Shown here one piece after another: positions 18,876 to 28,064 of a DNA stretch of 64,000 bases. Each line of letters begins with the position of its first letter. Positions within the stretch are counted from its first letter, which is position 1. The stretch comes from GWE2-40-63 sp041664345 (GTDB lineage Bacteria > Bacteroidota > Bacteroidia > Bacteroidales > SZUA-534): contig JBAYKX010000014.1 of NCBI GenBank assembly GCA_041664345.1, positions 38,547 to 102,546 on the forward strand, in the 5' to 3' direction. The notes beneath the pieces are model-generated. The model was not told the origin of the DNA. It saw only the letters and a program-made list of their open reading frames with translations, and searched no databases. The position numbers were made by a program, and so were the translations under genes.

Positions 18876-19769
18876 ATGAAAATCATATTCGCAACAGTAT
18901 TCCTATTTGTTATTTATATAGGATCAACATTTTCGCAAAATCAGCCAATAAGCAAACCAGAAAAAGGGTATCGTTTTCAATACCGGATTAAAGGACCTGA
19001 ATTTAAAAAGAGCGAAGTGCTTGAGTTAATGGTTGATGAATATGGCAATTATTTAGTGGCAACATTCAGAGGCGAAAAATCTTCTTATGTTTATTTAATA
19101 GTTTATAACCTGTATAGTTGGGACGAAAAATATAAAATTAAACTCGACGATAACCGATGTGAACTTTACAACAGTAGTTTTGATGAATCCGGAGAGTTTT
19201 TTTATGTTAATTATGACATATATCGGAATATGTTTAAAAAAATCAACCTTAAAACAGGCGAAATAACTAAAGTCGATTGTTCTGAGACACCCAAAGGATG
19301 TAATAAAATTGAATCCCAATTTTATAAGTTGGATGCCTATACAATTGGAGATAATTACTACATCTACCGGGATGAACAATTTGAAAACTACATTAAAGTA
19401 TTGGTTAAAAAAGAAATGTATATACCTAAAGGTGATGAAGAAAAAACATCATCGAATTATGGGTTAAAAAATGCCTTGAATTTTGATCCGAAAAATGGAG
19501 GCGTTATTCAAATTACTCCTGCGGAATTGCGCGATTTAAAATCCGGGACTGAAATTAATGTAAATGGGATTCCCATTTTTTACGATCCATTGGCAATTGA
19601 CCAAGCTGGAAAGGTAATTCCTTATACTCCAGAAGAAGGAGCTCCTTTCAAAATTAGGTTTACATTGAATGAACTAAACAAACTTGAAAAAAAAATAAGC
19701 TTTGTATATGACCATTTTGTTATCAAATTGGACTTAGATGCCTTAGAACAAGAAAAATTGAAGAATTAA
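18876..19769 (+). CDS. Secreted protein of unknown function
   Basis: 297 residues from the ATG at 18876. An upstream TTG at 18828 would lie inside the glyS terminator, so the ATG giving MKIIFATVFLFVIYIGSTFS is preferred. This is a clean signal peptide cleaving near FSQNQ. The mature part is hydrophilic, rich in Tyr, Lys and Glu, with KGYRFQYRIKGPEFKK and VDEYGNYLVATF and no domain I recognise. A short spacing (30 bases) to the next gene suggests co-transcription. It may be periplasmic or surface-exposed; nothing more can be said. Confidence 0.65.
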   Translation: MKIIFATVFLFVIYIGSTFSQNQPISKPEKGYRFQYRIKGPEFKKSEVLELMVDEYGNYLVATFRGEKSSYVYLIVYNLYSWDEKYKIKLDDNRCELYNSSFDESGEFFYVNYDIYRNMFKKINLKTGEITKVDCSETPKGCNKIESQFYKLDAYTIGDNYYIYRDEQFENYIKVLVKKEMYIPKGDEEKTSSNYGLKNALNFDPKNGGVIQITPAELRDLKSGTEINVNGIPIFYDPLAIDQAGKVIPYTPEEGAPFKIRFTLNELNKLEKKISFVYDHFVIKLDLDALEQEKLKN

Positions 19770-19799
19770 AAAGCTAAATTATTTTACTATTTTTGATGC

Positions 19800-20240
19800 A
19801 TGCATCGCTTATTTTACATATCGGTATTCCTGCTTTTTTTTCTGCATACATTTAAAGATGCATCCGCACAATGTGATCAAGCATTTATTGACCAATGCGC
19901 CTCAAATAGTGAAGTAAAATACATCAAACATTTCAGAATCCGCTTTGCTGATTGTAAAGATCAAAAAAACCGTTCAGAAGGCCAATTCTCCATGATGCTT
20001 AATAAAGGCAATCACTATCGGTTTCTGGTTTGTAACGATGCCTCAAAACCGGGTTCTACCATTATTGAATTATCCAGTGATTTTGCCAATTTTGGAGGAA
20101 ACTACAATGCCGCCGAAGATAAAGAATATAAAGCCTTTGACTTTGTTTGCAGCAAAACAGGTCCCTATTATCTCAAACTTTTTTTCAAAAATGGGGCAGA
20201 AGGATGCGGAGTATGCGTGGTATCCTTGGTAATGGAGTAG
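19800..20240 (+). CDS. Small secreted cysteine-containing protein of unknown function
   Basis: 146 residues. The signal peptide (LFYISVFLLFFLHTF) cleaves near ASAQC. The mature part has eight cysteines, including QCDQAFIDQCAS, RFADC, LVCND, FVCSK and GCGVCVVSL, and ends in a pattern common to small Bacteroidota secreted proteins of about 140 residues. Disulfide-stabilised beta structure is likely. It follows the other secreted gene by 30 bases. Function unknown. Confidence 0.65.
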   Translation: MHRLFYISVFLLFFLHTFKDASAQCDQAFIDQCASNSEVKYIKHFRIRFADCKDQKNRSEGQFSMMLNKGNHYRFLVCNDASKPGSTIIELSSDFANFGGNYNAAEDKEYKAFDFVCSKTGPYYLKLFFKNGAEGCGVCVVSLVME

Positions 20241-20494
20241 TTATAATGTCGTATTTCTCTTCAAAAATTCTTATTCATAATCTACCTTACCTGTAAATCA
20301 AAATTGCCATAACTAACAAGAAATAGGTGCTAACTGATTAATTCTAGTTCCTTGCTGATTAGTTTTTCAACAATCTTAGTGTTACGTTTCAAAGCTTGTC
20401 CAAAGAATGTGTTATGTAAGAACACCAGACTCGCTGTCGGTAAATTATAATGATAAATGAATTAACAATTACTTCAGAATAACCCTCCAGTTTT

Positions 20495-20605
20495 ACAGGA
20501 TAAATTAGTACATTTAAATTGCCCGGTCCTTTAGGGCGGGGAAGCTGATAATGGAGAGGATTCGGGCTTTAGCCCAAACATTTCAAATGCAGAAATTTGT
20601 CCTGT
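20495..20605. repeat. Short inverted-repeat element with internal GC-rich hairpins
   Basis: ACAGGATAAATT at 20495-20506 pairs with AATTTGTCCTGT at 20594-20605 (one mismatch). Between them lie GCCCGGTCCTTTAGGGC (20521-20537) and GGGCTTTAGCCC (near 20565-20576), each able to form a hairpin. The layout is that of a small non-autonomous, MITE- or REP-like element. Confidence 0.45.
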
Positions 20606-20899
20606 TTTAAGTATAATTGAGTCCATTAAATTATACTTACCCCGAGGCAAATTTTCTTTAACCCATTTATATCCGGTTAGTTATGGGACTTCTTATTTAA
20701 TTGCAACAAATTACTTTTGCTTAGCTCTATGTTGCTCTTGTTTTTCTGTTCGAAACTTTACCAACAAACATAGGAGTGAGCTCAGTCGAACCCTACCTCC
20801 AGATTTGGGGTCACCCTCAATATCCTTGGTATCAATTAATTTTTCGCTTTGACAGGCTCATACAGGATTTATACCCGATTGATAATTGGTAAGGTGAGA

Positions 20900-20935
20900 A
20901 AAAAAAAAGTCACCCTACTTTTGGTGACTTTTGTA
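20900..20935 (-). terminator. Rho-independent terminator of the queA transcript
   Basis: On the minus strand AAAAGTCACC pairs with GGTGACTTTT around an 8-base loop (20905-20932), followed by an uninterrupted T run. It lies 25 bases after the queA stop. Confidence 0.88.
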
Positions 20936-20957
20936 TCAAATTGTGCATTGAGCTTAC

Positions 20958-22007
20958 TTACAATATTAGCATGGCATCGCCATAAGTGCCAAAATTGTAT
21001 TTTTCTTTTATGGCTTCACGATATGCTTCGTTAAGCAAATCGTATCCGGCAAAAGCAGAAACCATCATCAATAAGGTAGATAGTGGCAAATGAAAGTTGG
21101 ACACCATGCGTGATGCTACACTAAACTCATAAGGTGGAAAAATAAATTTATTAGTCCATCCGTCGTAAGGTTTTAAATATCCATAAGTTGAGACCGAACT
21201 TTCCAACGTACGCATAACGGTGGTACCTACAGCACATACATGTTTCTTTTTATCTTTTGCTCCATTCACAATATCCACGGCACTATCGGTAATAATAATC
21301 TGCTCCGAGTCCATTTTATGTTTGGTAAGGTCTTCAACATCTACCGAACGAAAATTTCCTAATCCTACATGGAGGGTAACTTCGGCAAAGTTTATTCCTT
21401 TAATTTCGCACCGTTTCAATAACTCACGACTGAAATGAAGTCCTGCCGTTGGCGCCGCAACAGCTCCTTCATGCTTGGCAAAAACTGTTTGATACCTATC
21501 TTTATCTTCCGGTGTTACATCACGTTTAATGAATTTAGGAAGTGGAGTTTCTCCCAAACCATATAAATTCTTTTTAAACTCTTCGTAAGGTCCATCGTAA
21601 AGAAACCTCAGAGTCCTGCCTCTGCTGGTAGTATTATCAATTACTTCAGCTACCATTAAGTCGTCTTCGCCAAAGTAAAGTTTATTTCCAATACGTATTT
21701 TCCTGGCTGGATCAACCAAAACATCCCAAAGCCGTTGTTCTCTGTTTAATTCCCTAAGTAAAAAAACCTCTATTTTCGCCCCTGTTTTTTCTTTATTACC
21801 ATACAAACGGGCCGGAAATACTTTGGTATTATTAAACACCATCACATCATCCTCGCTAAAATATTCAATGAAGTCCCTAAATACTCGATGGTCAATTTTT
21901 CCGGTATGCCTATCAACAACCATTAATCGCGATTCATCTCTGTTTACAGAGGGATGCAAGGCTATCAGATTTTCTGGTAATTTAAAATTAAACTGAGATA
22001 ATTTCAT
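20958..22007 (-). CDS. queA: tRNA preQ1(34) S-adenosylmethionine ribosyltransferase-isomerase
   Basis: 349 residues. It transfers and isomerises the ribosyl part of SAM onto preQ1 at position 34 of tRNA to form epoxyqueuosine. Diagnostic segments are present: LPENLIALHP, DDVMVFNNTKVFPARL, GAVAAPTAGLHFS, VTLHVGLGNFRSV and FHLPLSTLLMMVSAFAG. Full length. It follows truB on the same strand with a 47-base gap, a usual Bacteroidota pairing, and ends in a strong terminator. Confidence 0.96.
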   Translation of the reverse strand: MKLSQFNFKLPENLIALHPSVNRDESRLMVVDRHTGKIDHRVFRDFIEYFSEDDVMVFNNTKVFPARLYGNKEKTGAKIEVFLLRELNREQRLWDVLVDPARKIRIGNKLYFGEDDLMVAEVIDNTTSRGRTLRFLYDGPYEEFKKNLYGLGETPLPKFIKRDVTPEDKDRYQTVFAKHEGAVAAPTAGLHFSRELLKRCEIKGINFAEVTLHVGLGNFRSVDVEDLTKHKMDSEQIIITDSAVDIVNGAKDKKKHVCAVGTTVMRTLESSVSTYGYLKPYDGWTNKFIFPPYEFSVASRMVSNFHLPLSTLLMMVSAFAGYDLLNEAYREAIKEKYNFGTYGDAMLIL

Positions 22008-22054
22008 ATACTTATTTTATGTTATATTTTCGAGGTCGGTTATACGTAACATTT

Positions 22055-22795
22055 TTAGTTTAGTTCCAAAGAATTTAATTTTTCTTCAAATTCTTTAATT
22101 CCCAGAGCATTTTCAACGGAGAAATCGCCTATTTTTGTACGACGCAAATCAATTAAATATGCTCCGGTTTGCAATGCAATACCAAAATCCCTGGCAAAAG
22201 CTCTAATATACGTGCCTTTACTACATAGTAACTTCAGAGTCACTATGGGAAGTTCGACCTTCATAATTTCAATACTATAGATTACAATTTTGTTAGGTTT
22301 AAGTTCAACATCCAATCCTTTTCGGACCGACTCATACGATCTTTTTCCATCAACTTTTTTAGCTGAAAAAACTGGGGGAATTTGTTCTATTTCACCAATA
22401 AAATTTGGTATCACTTGGTTCAATGTCTCTACTGTAACGTGCTTCCATTCATAAATTTTGTCTTCTTCCGTTTCTCTATCAAACGAGGGCGTTGTTGCAC
22501 CCAATTTAATTGTGGCAATATACTCTTTTTGTTGCCCCTGATAGGTCTCAATCAATTTGGTAAATTTACCGGTACAAACAATGAGTAAGCCAGTCGCCAA
22601 TGGATCTAAAGTACCGGCATGTCCTACCTTTATTTTCTTAACTTTCAGCTTTTTACTAATCAGGTATCGTACTTTATTCACAATATCAAAGGATGTCCAT
22701 TCTAATGGTTTATCAATAAGAATGAGTGCTCCTTCTTGAAAATCAATGCTTTTATTATCGTTTGTAAACATAGATTTAGTCTTGAGAATTGGCAT
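22055..22795 (-). CDS. truB: tRNA pseudouridine(55) synthase
   Basis: About 246 residues from the ATG at 22795. It makes pseudouridine-55 in the T-loop of tRNAs. The catalytic motif GHAGTLDPLATGLL carries the essential Asp; upstream are LILIDKPLEWTSFDIV, and later KEYIATIKLGATTPSFDRE and CSKGTYIRAFARDFG. A GTG start at 22843 and an ATG at 22771 (MFTNDNKS) are alternatives; the conserved domain begins only at about ALILIDKP. In many Bacteroidota uppP lies between the DUF3098 gene and truB; it is absent here. Confidence 0.93.
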   Translation of the reverse strand: MPILKTKSMFTNDNKSIDFQEGALILIDKPLEWTSFDIVNKVRYLISKKLKVKKIKVGHAGTLDPLATGLLIVCTGKFTKLIETYQGQQKEYIATIKLGATTPSFDRETEEDKIYEWKHVTVETLNQVIPNFIGEIEQIPPVFSAKKVDGKRSYESVRKGLDVELKPNKIVIYSIEIMKVELPIVTLKLLCSKGTYIRAFARDFGIALQTGAYLIDLRRTKIGDFSVENALGIKEFEEKLNSLELN

Positions 22796-22858
22796 GATAT
22801 GGTCTTTTTCTTGCGTCAAGTCAAGAAATAAACCAGTTACCACTTTTTAGTATGATTG

Positions 22859-23107
22859 TTAATTTGATTTTGGTTTTTTAAGAATGGCATAGATTTCAAA
22901 TACAAATCCACCAAAAACCAACAAAGGAGCCAGCGTTATTCTTTGAAAGTTGAACATGGATTCATTAAATACTTTTGGATCGTCGGACTTACCACCAGCC
23001 ATAAGGATGAAACCAAAAATAATGATGGCTAAACCAATTCCCATTAAAATATAATTGCTTTTCTCTAAAGCAAAATCAACTTTACTGTTTTCTTTAAGGG
23101 TACTCAT
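22859..23107 (-). CDS. DUF3098 family membrane protein
   Basis: 82 residues. A hydrophilic N-terminus (STLKENSKVDFALEKSNY) is followed by two membrane helices, YILMGIGLAIIIFGFILMAG and ITLAPLLVFGGFVFEIYAIL, then a short basic tail. This is the standard DUF3098 layout. It sits 15 bases after ftsX, its usual neighbour in this phylum, which hints at a cell-envelope or division-related role, but no function is established. Confidence 0.85.
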   Translation of the reverse strand: MSTLKENSKVDFALEKSNYILMGIGLAIIIFGFILMAGGKSDDPKVFNESMFNFQRITLAPLLVFGGFVFEIYAILKKPKSN

Positions 23108-23122
23108 AGTATTTAGATATTT

Positions 23123-24001
23123 TTAAAAGTACAAATCGCTACTTCGTGAACGCAAGTATTTGTTTACTGCAAACCAAGTTGAAATATAAACCATAGCCAT
23201 TCCAATAACAAAAACACAGCCGAATAATAGCGCAATGGTGTCAATATCATTTAAAATTGCCAATTCAGGCAATTGAACTTCAATTAAATAAATAACGCCA
23301 CCCAATAAAAGGTATGTAATAAAAATACTGTAAAGGGCGTGAGTTATACTTTTTGCAATAAAAGGAGCCCGAACAAAGCGGTGAGTGGCACCAACTAATT
23401 GCATCGTTTTTATTAAAAAACGCCGGGCATAAACCGATAACCGAATGGTATTATTTATAAGCGACAAGGATATTAATAATAATAATCCGCTAAATGCAAA
23501 TAGAACCAGACTTATTTTTTTTATGTTCTTGTTTACAATCTCAACCAATGATTTTTGATAAGATACCTCTTTTACCTGAGGGTAACTCATTATTATTTGT
23601 TCAATTTTTTTTACACTATCTAAGTTGGCGTATTCAGCAAATAAACGCACTTCAATTGATGGCATCAGGGGATTGTATCCTAAAAAGTTAATAAAATCCT
23701 CCCCCAATTCTTCTTGAAGTTCCTTGGCAGCCCGTTCCTTTGTAATATATTCTGTTGATTTCACGTAATTGGAAGCATCGAGATTTTTTTGTAATCGTAT
23801 CATGTCCACTTCTCTGATAGTGTTCTCAAGAATAACGGTAAAACCAATGTTTTCTTTTACGTGGCGTGAAAGTTTTTGACCATTCAGCAACAAAAGACCC
23901 ATGATACCAATAATAAACAATACCAGCGAAATACTAATTATGGAGGTCAGGTATGAACTCCGAAGCTTTCGTTTTGATATTTTTTGTTCCCATCGGCTCA
24001 T
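23123..24001 (-). CDS. ftsX: Cell division protein FtsX (permease-like)
   Basis: 292 residues from the ATG giving MSRWEQKISKRKL at 24001; an extra 11 codons upstream (from 24034) look spurious. Membrane component of the FtsE-FtsX complex that controls peptidoglycan hydrolases. One N-terminal helix, a periplasmic domain of about 110 residues with PSIEVRLFAEYANLDSVKKI, then three C-terminal helices; SVYARRFLIKTMQLVGATHRF is the conserved cytoplasmic segment before the last two. ftsE is not adjacent, as is common in Bacteroidota. Confidence 0.92.
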   Translation of the reverse strand: MSRWEQKISKRKLRSSYLTSIISISLVLFIIGIMGLLLLNGQKLSRHVKENIGFTVILENTIREVDMIRLQKNLDASNYVKSTEYITKERAAKELQEELGEDFINFLGYNPLMPSIEVRLFAEYANLDSVKKIEQIIMSYPQVKEVSYQKSLVEIVNKNIKKISLVLFAFSGLLLLISLSLINNTIRLSVYARRFLIKTMQLVGATHRFVRAPFIAKSITHALYSIFITYLLLGGVIYLIEVQLPELAILNDIDTIALLFGCVFVIGMAMVYISTWFAVNKYLRSRSSDLYF

Positions 24002-24162
24002 ATTCTTTTTTTCAAGTGTGCAAAGATAATACAAAATTCCACTGGGTGGCTTTTAGATTAAATTAAAATCCCAACCTTAAACTAACGAGTAAAGAAAGGG
24101 AAATTAGTTTTTGTTTTGCAAATTGTACGTTGTTTATCAGCAATTTCAAATCTTGTAATGGG

Positions 24163-26805
24163 TTATAAACTAACACCTTTTCTTTCCTTTAGAATCCACT
24201 GAACGAATAAACCTAAACAAAGAATTAGTAAAATGAAAGAGCTTGCATACGATATGGTATTCCCAATTTTATAAGCTTTTGGTTCAAACTGCCATTCAAT
24301 TTCATGAACCCCTTGAGGCACCACCATGGCTCTTAAAACGTAATTTGCCCTGAAATAATCTGCAGGTTTTCCATCAATGGTTGCATTCCATCCTTTTGGA
24401 TAATAAATTTCAGAAAAAACAGCTACTCTTGGTGAATTACTCTTTGAACTGTATTTTAAATAGTTTGGTTTATAAACCTCAAGTTTAATAGTTGCTGTTG
24501 TGTCAATTTCATTGGGTTGGGGTTGTATTAAAGCAGCGAATCTTTTGTCCACAATTGCTTCTTCCTTTGGATTGAAAGAACCCAATGCAGCTATTTCCTG
24601 ATCCGCATTATCGACCAATTTGGTTGAATTTACAAACCACACATTTCCCAAAGCTCCTGAATTATATATTGGAAAATTTTCGGGGTTGATAATAATATAT
24701 TTTGTATTCAGCATATTTAAAACCGTTTGACCGGAAACGGCTCCATAAAAATCAGTTTGATTGGGCTGTTGCAGATTTTTGATAATGGCTTGCATCTCAG
24801 TAAAAAGATGATAATCAATTAATTCCTGATATCTGCGCATTTTTGCACCATGATACCCTCCAATTGATTTGTGGTAATGAGAGGTGGTAGCATCATTAAA
24901 CGTGCTCACCGTAAGATTCAGTACCCTAAAATCGGGATCCTTATCTTTTAAAATGAATTGATCGGCTTTGGTTGGGTTAAATGATTCGGTGAATTGCTTT
25001 TTTGTAACAAAATGGTCGTTGTTTAAATAGCGTTTGTTAATAGGCCACATATCAAATAAAAGCAAGGCAATTAATACAGGATAAAAGTAAATGGGCTTAA
25101 TTTTTTTATGATAAACCAACCATAAAAGCAAGGCAGCTGCAATAATAAATCCAAAAGAACGAAATGCATCACTTTTAAGCAGCATTTCTCTGTCGGATTG
25201 CAAGGCAGTGGCTATCATGTCTTGCATGCCTGAATCGGAGGGGGCTGTATAATTAAATGCACTTGAAAATAATCCAATTAGTAAACTTAAGCCGGCTGTA
25301 ATTCCGGTTGACCAATATAAGAATTTAGTGAATTGCGCTTTTTCAACTTCGCCTGAAAGCACTTTAACAACAGCCAATATAGCCATTAATGGCATTGCAA
25401 ATCCTGCAATAACCAAGGTCATTGATACGGTTCTAAATTTATTGTACCCGGGGAAATAATCTAACACATAATATGAGAATGGATTATTATAAATGCTTTC
25501 TGGGAGTACTGCAGCTATTACAAATCCAGCAACTACCAAAATGCCGGCAATAATGAGATACCTTTTTTGTGCCTTTTTATCGGCTTTAGCATAAATAGAT
25601 TTTAATGAAACAATTAGTCCGGCAATTATCAGTCCGTATAATAGCAAATCGCCGGTCATTAAGTTTCCACCCCATGAAAGGACAATGGAAATCACAGTAA
25701 TGGCTATTAGCCAAGTTCGAATAGGGCCGCGTAAAATAAAAATGCCGAGTACAAATAAAAAGCAAACAATGGCACCTACATAAACAGGGCCTGAGGTCAT
25801 GGGTTGGGTTCCAAAATAGATAGCTGAATTAACAAATTGTTTTGCTTTATTTTTTCCATAACTCTGTTCAATCAATCTATAGGTCTGTGTTTCCTTTCCT
25901 AGAATTCCAGATGTACCTCCACCTTTAAAATTTGGAATCAGTAAAGTTAGGGTTTCATCTATTCCATAACTCCATGAGGTGGCGTAATCCTTATCAAGTC
26001 CTGAGGTTTGATTGGTTTCATTGTGCGATAGTTCAGAAGGCCCCCTTATTGAGTAGTTTCCATATTCATAGGTTGTATAAATACTGGTAATGTTTACACC
26101 TAAAGCTAACAAAACTCCTGCTAAACTATAAAGGAATGATTTTCCAAATTCAGCCCATGCATTTTCTTTGTAGGCCTTATACAACCATATTATTCCGAAA
26201 ATCAGAACTGCAATTAGGGTATAATAGGTAATTTGAAAATGGTTTACTCGTATTTGCAGGGTTAAAAAAATTGCCATCAACAGCGAACCCAGAATTGGTT
26301 TTTTATTAAATGCCAAATAAACACCCGCTAATATAGGTGCCATGTAACCAAGTGCAAAAGCTTTTGTACCATGCCCGGCCTGAATAATTATAAATAAGTA
26401 GGATGAAAAAGTGAAGGCAACAGCACCCGCAACAGCTAACCATGGACGAACCCCAAAAACTAACAAGGCAAGGTAAAATCCTAACAGATAAAGAAAAACC
26501 TGCGATAGATTTTCATTTTTCCAAATTGTGATAATGCGGTGTACATGTCCAAAAACTTTATCTCGTATAGGAGTGTTTAAATATGTTGGCATTCCACCGA
26601 ATAAACTGTTTGTCCAAAGAGTAGTTTCACCGGTTTCTTTTTTGAACTCATTGGCTTCGTTTGCAATGCTCGTATAAACACTATAATCATGTCGTTTTAA
26701 TTCTTTACCCTTAAATATAGGTGAAAGATACACCATTGTTAGACTTAAAAAGAATGCTATAGCCAATAAATGGGGTAAAAATTTCTTAATTACGGATGAA
26801 TTCAT
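24163..26805 (-). CDS. YfhO family polytopic membrane protein
   Basis: 880 residues with about 12-13 membrane helices in the first 590 residues, a periplasmic-type domain (about 595-840, including YHKSIGGYHGAKMRRYQELI and FSEIYYPKGWNATIDGKP) and a final helix. This matches the YfhO family, whose Gram-positive member is linked to glycosylation of lipoteichoic acid; Bacteroidota members have the GT-C-like topology but no defined substrate. The N-terminal luminal loop has KRHDY after the first helix. It is the first gene of the minus-strand block and adjoins the pse cluster, so a glycan role is plausible but unproven. Confidence 0.88.
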   Translation of the reverse strand: MNSSVIKKFLPHLLAIAFFLSLTMVYLSPIFKGKELKRHDYSVYTSIANEANEFKKETGETTLWTNSLFGGMPTYLNTPIRDKVFGHVHRIITIWKNENLSQVFLYLLGFYLALLVFGVRPWLAVAGAVAFTFSSYLFIIIQAGHGTKAFALGYMAPILAGVYLAFNKKPILGSLLMAIFLTLQIRVNHFQITYYTLIAVLIFGIIWLYKAYKENAWAEFGKSFLYSLAGVLLALGVNITSIYTTYEYGNYSIRGPSELSHNETNQTSGLDKDYATSWSYGIDETLTLLIPNFKGGGTSGILGKETQTYRLIEQSYGKNKAKQFVNSAIYFGTQPMTSGPVYVGAIVCFLFVLGIFILRGPIRTWLIAITVISIVLSWGGNLMTGDLLLYGLIIAGLIVSLKSIYAKADKKAQKRYLIIAGILVVAGFVIAAVLPESIYNNPFSYYVLDYFPGYNKFRTVSMTLVIAGFAMPLMAILAVVKVLSGEVEKAQFTKFLYWSTGITAGLSLLIGLFSSAFNYTAPSDSGMQDMIATALQSDREMLLKSDAFRSFGFIIAAALLLWLVYHKKIKPIYFYPVLIALLLFDMWPINKRYLNNDHFVTKKQFTESFNPTKADQFILKDKDPDFRVLNLTVSTFNDATTSHYHKSIGGYHGAKMRRYQELIDYHLFTEMQAIIKNLQQPNQTDFYGAVSGQTVLNMLNTKYIIINPENFPIYNSGALGNVWFVNSTKLVDNADQEIAALGSFNPKEEAIVDKRFAALIQPQPNEIDTTATIKLEVYKPNYLKYSSKSNSPRVAVFSEIYYPKGWNATIDGKPADYFRANYVLRAMVVPQGVHEIEWQFEPKAYKIGNTISYASSFILLILCLGLFVQWILKERKGVSL

Positions 26806-27343
26806 ATATGTGATTTTTTCAAATTTAGCTGATAAAATGCAAACCTACATATTTTTTTAAACAATACATAGTTTGTTAGTTTTCGCAACAGGGCAACCGC
26901 ATTTAAAATCCCGATAGGGATTTAATATGAATAGCCCCGGGTTTTCAACCCGGGGTAAATGGTTTTGTTGTACAAAAACGGCGCAAGCATTGAAAATTCA
27001 TGGAAAATAAAAAGAAACCATGCGCCGAAAATGGAAATTTAAAATTGAAGTTCTTAAATGCGGTTGCCCTGATTTTCACAAAAAAGTATAATAATTATTC
27101 TATCAAATTATTTCATTGAAATAAGGTAGTAATTTGTAGTTATCTGAAAATCTCCAAAATAAGATATTGCACCTACGTGCTAAAATTATAGCGTGTATTT
27201 TAGCGTGTATTTAAATGAATGACTATTTTTGGCTTTCTAAATGGGATAATATACAATTCTATTGTTTGAATTATTGCTGTGTATTTACCCCTTTTAAATA
27301 TTTAAATAATACAATGTCAACTACTTAACTCACTTTTGCATCT
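26806..27343. other. 538-base intergenic region between yfhO and the pseudaminic acid cluster
   Basis: No gene. The first half holds the MITE-like element at 26889-27071. The remaining 270 bases are very AT-rich and should contain the promoter of the plus-strand cluster. CACTTTTG shortly before the ATG at 27344 resembles a -7 box but would leave almost no leader. Confidence 0.45.
26889..27071. repeat. 183-bp MITE-like element with perfect 18-bp terminal inverted repeats
   Basis: CAGGGCAACCGCATTTAA at 26889-26906 is the exact reverse complement of 27054-27071. Inside are three further inverted repeats: AAATCCC/GGGATTT around 26905-26922, CCCCGGGTT/AACCCGGGG (26935-26943 and 26947-26955, loop 3), and CGGCGCA/TGCGCCG (26979-26985 and 27021-27027). 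It has no coding capacity. The structure is that of a non-autonomous transposon or a structured intergenic repeat. Confidence 0.7.
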
Positions 27344-28057
27344 ATGCGTAAAATAAATTTTCGGGGTTTTTTTAAAGGGATTTTCTTTCTTCTTAGGCTC
27401 GATATATGGTATCCAACAAAAATATTATTGCATTTGAGTCATACCAGTATGCTTTCAAAATGGATCCGTAAAAACGCCAGCCATGAATTTAACGATTTTT
27501 ATACTCCTAAATTATTTTACAACAAACGTCTACAACTATTTGAATATGTTATAGATAAGTACATTAAAAATGTTCCGGTTGATTATTTTGAATTTGGAGT
27601 TTCAACAGGAGGTTCGTTTCGCTGGTGGGTTGATAAATTAAAGAATGAAGGGACTAGGTTTTATGGTTTTGACACATTTACAGGTTTGCCTGAGGCTTGG
27701 GGACCCTATAAAAAAGGCGATATGGGCAACGGGAATGAGCCGCCTGTGATTGAAGGAAACCGACATTTCTTTTATCAAGGATTGTTTCAGCAAACACTTA
27801 TTGGTTTTTTAAGCACTTATAAGCAGGGTAAACCTAAAATTGTGCACATGGATGCCGATATTTATTCAAGTACCTTATATGTGTTAACTTTAATTACCCC
27901 GTATTTACAAAAAGGCGACATTCTATTGTTTGATGAATTTAATGTGCCAATGCATGAATTTAAGGCATTCACCGAATGGGCTAATTCATTTTACATTGAT
28001 TATGAGGTGATTGCATCGGTTAATAATTATTACCAAACAGCCATTCGTATTAAATAA
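27344..28057 (+). CDS. TylF/MycF-family SAM-dependent methyltransferase (first copy)
   Basis: 237 residues. After a short basic N-terminal region, the SAM-binding core begins at YFEFGVSTGGSFRWWVDK and continues with GFDTFTGLPEAWG, VHMDADIYSSTLYVL and GDILLFDEFNVPMHEFKAF, the metal/substrate acidic residues of the TylF (macrocin O-methyltransferase) family. Known members methylate sugar hydroxyls. As first gene of the pse cluster, it likely O-methylates the nonulosonate or its acyl group or another residue of the same glycan. A second, divergent member lies at 31746. Confidence 0.75.
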   Translation: MRKINFRGFFKGIFFLLRLDIWYPTKILLHLSHTSMLSKWIRKNASHEFNDFYTPKLFYNKRLQLFEYVIDKYIKNVPVDYFEFGVSTGGSFRWWVDKLKNEGTRFYGFDTFTGLPEAWGPYKKGDMGNGNEPPVIEGNRHFFYQGLFQQTLIGFLSTYKQGKPKIVHMDADIYSSTLYVLTLITPYLQKGDILLFDEFNVPMHEFKAFTEWANSFYIDYEVIASVNNYYQTAIRIK

Positions 28058-28064
28058 TATAAAA

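Larger units (their letters stand above)
20241..20957. other. 717-base gene-free region with structured repeats
   Basis: No supportable gene. It contains the inverted-repeat element at 20495-20605, the queA terminator at 20900-20935, and a GAGCTCAGTCGAAC segment near 20771-20784 followed by GCTTTGACAGGCTCATACAG near 20849-20868, wording I associate with Bacteroidota intergenic repeats. A plus-strand open frame from 20849 runs into queA antisense and is dismissed. Confidence 0.5.

Noticed and set aside
20849..21034. Plus-strand open frame overlapping the queA terminator
   Set aside because: Crosses the terminator and runs antisense into queA; composition does not resemble a protein.
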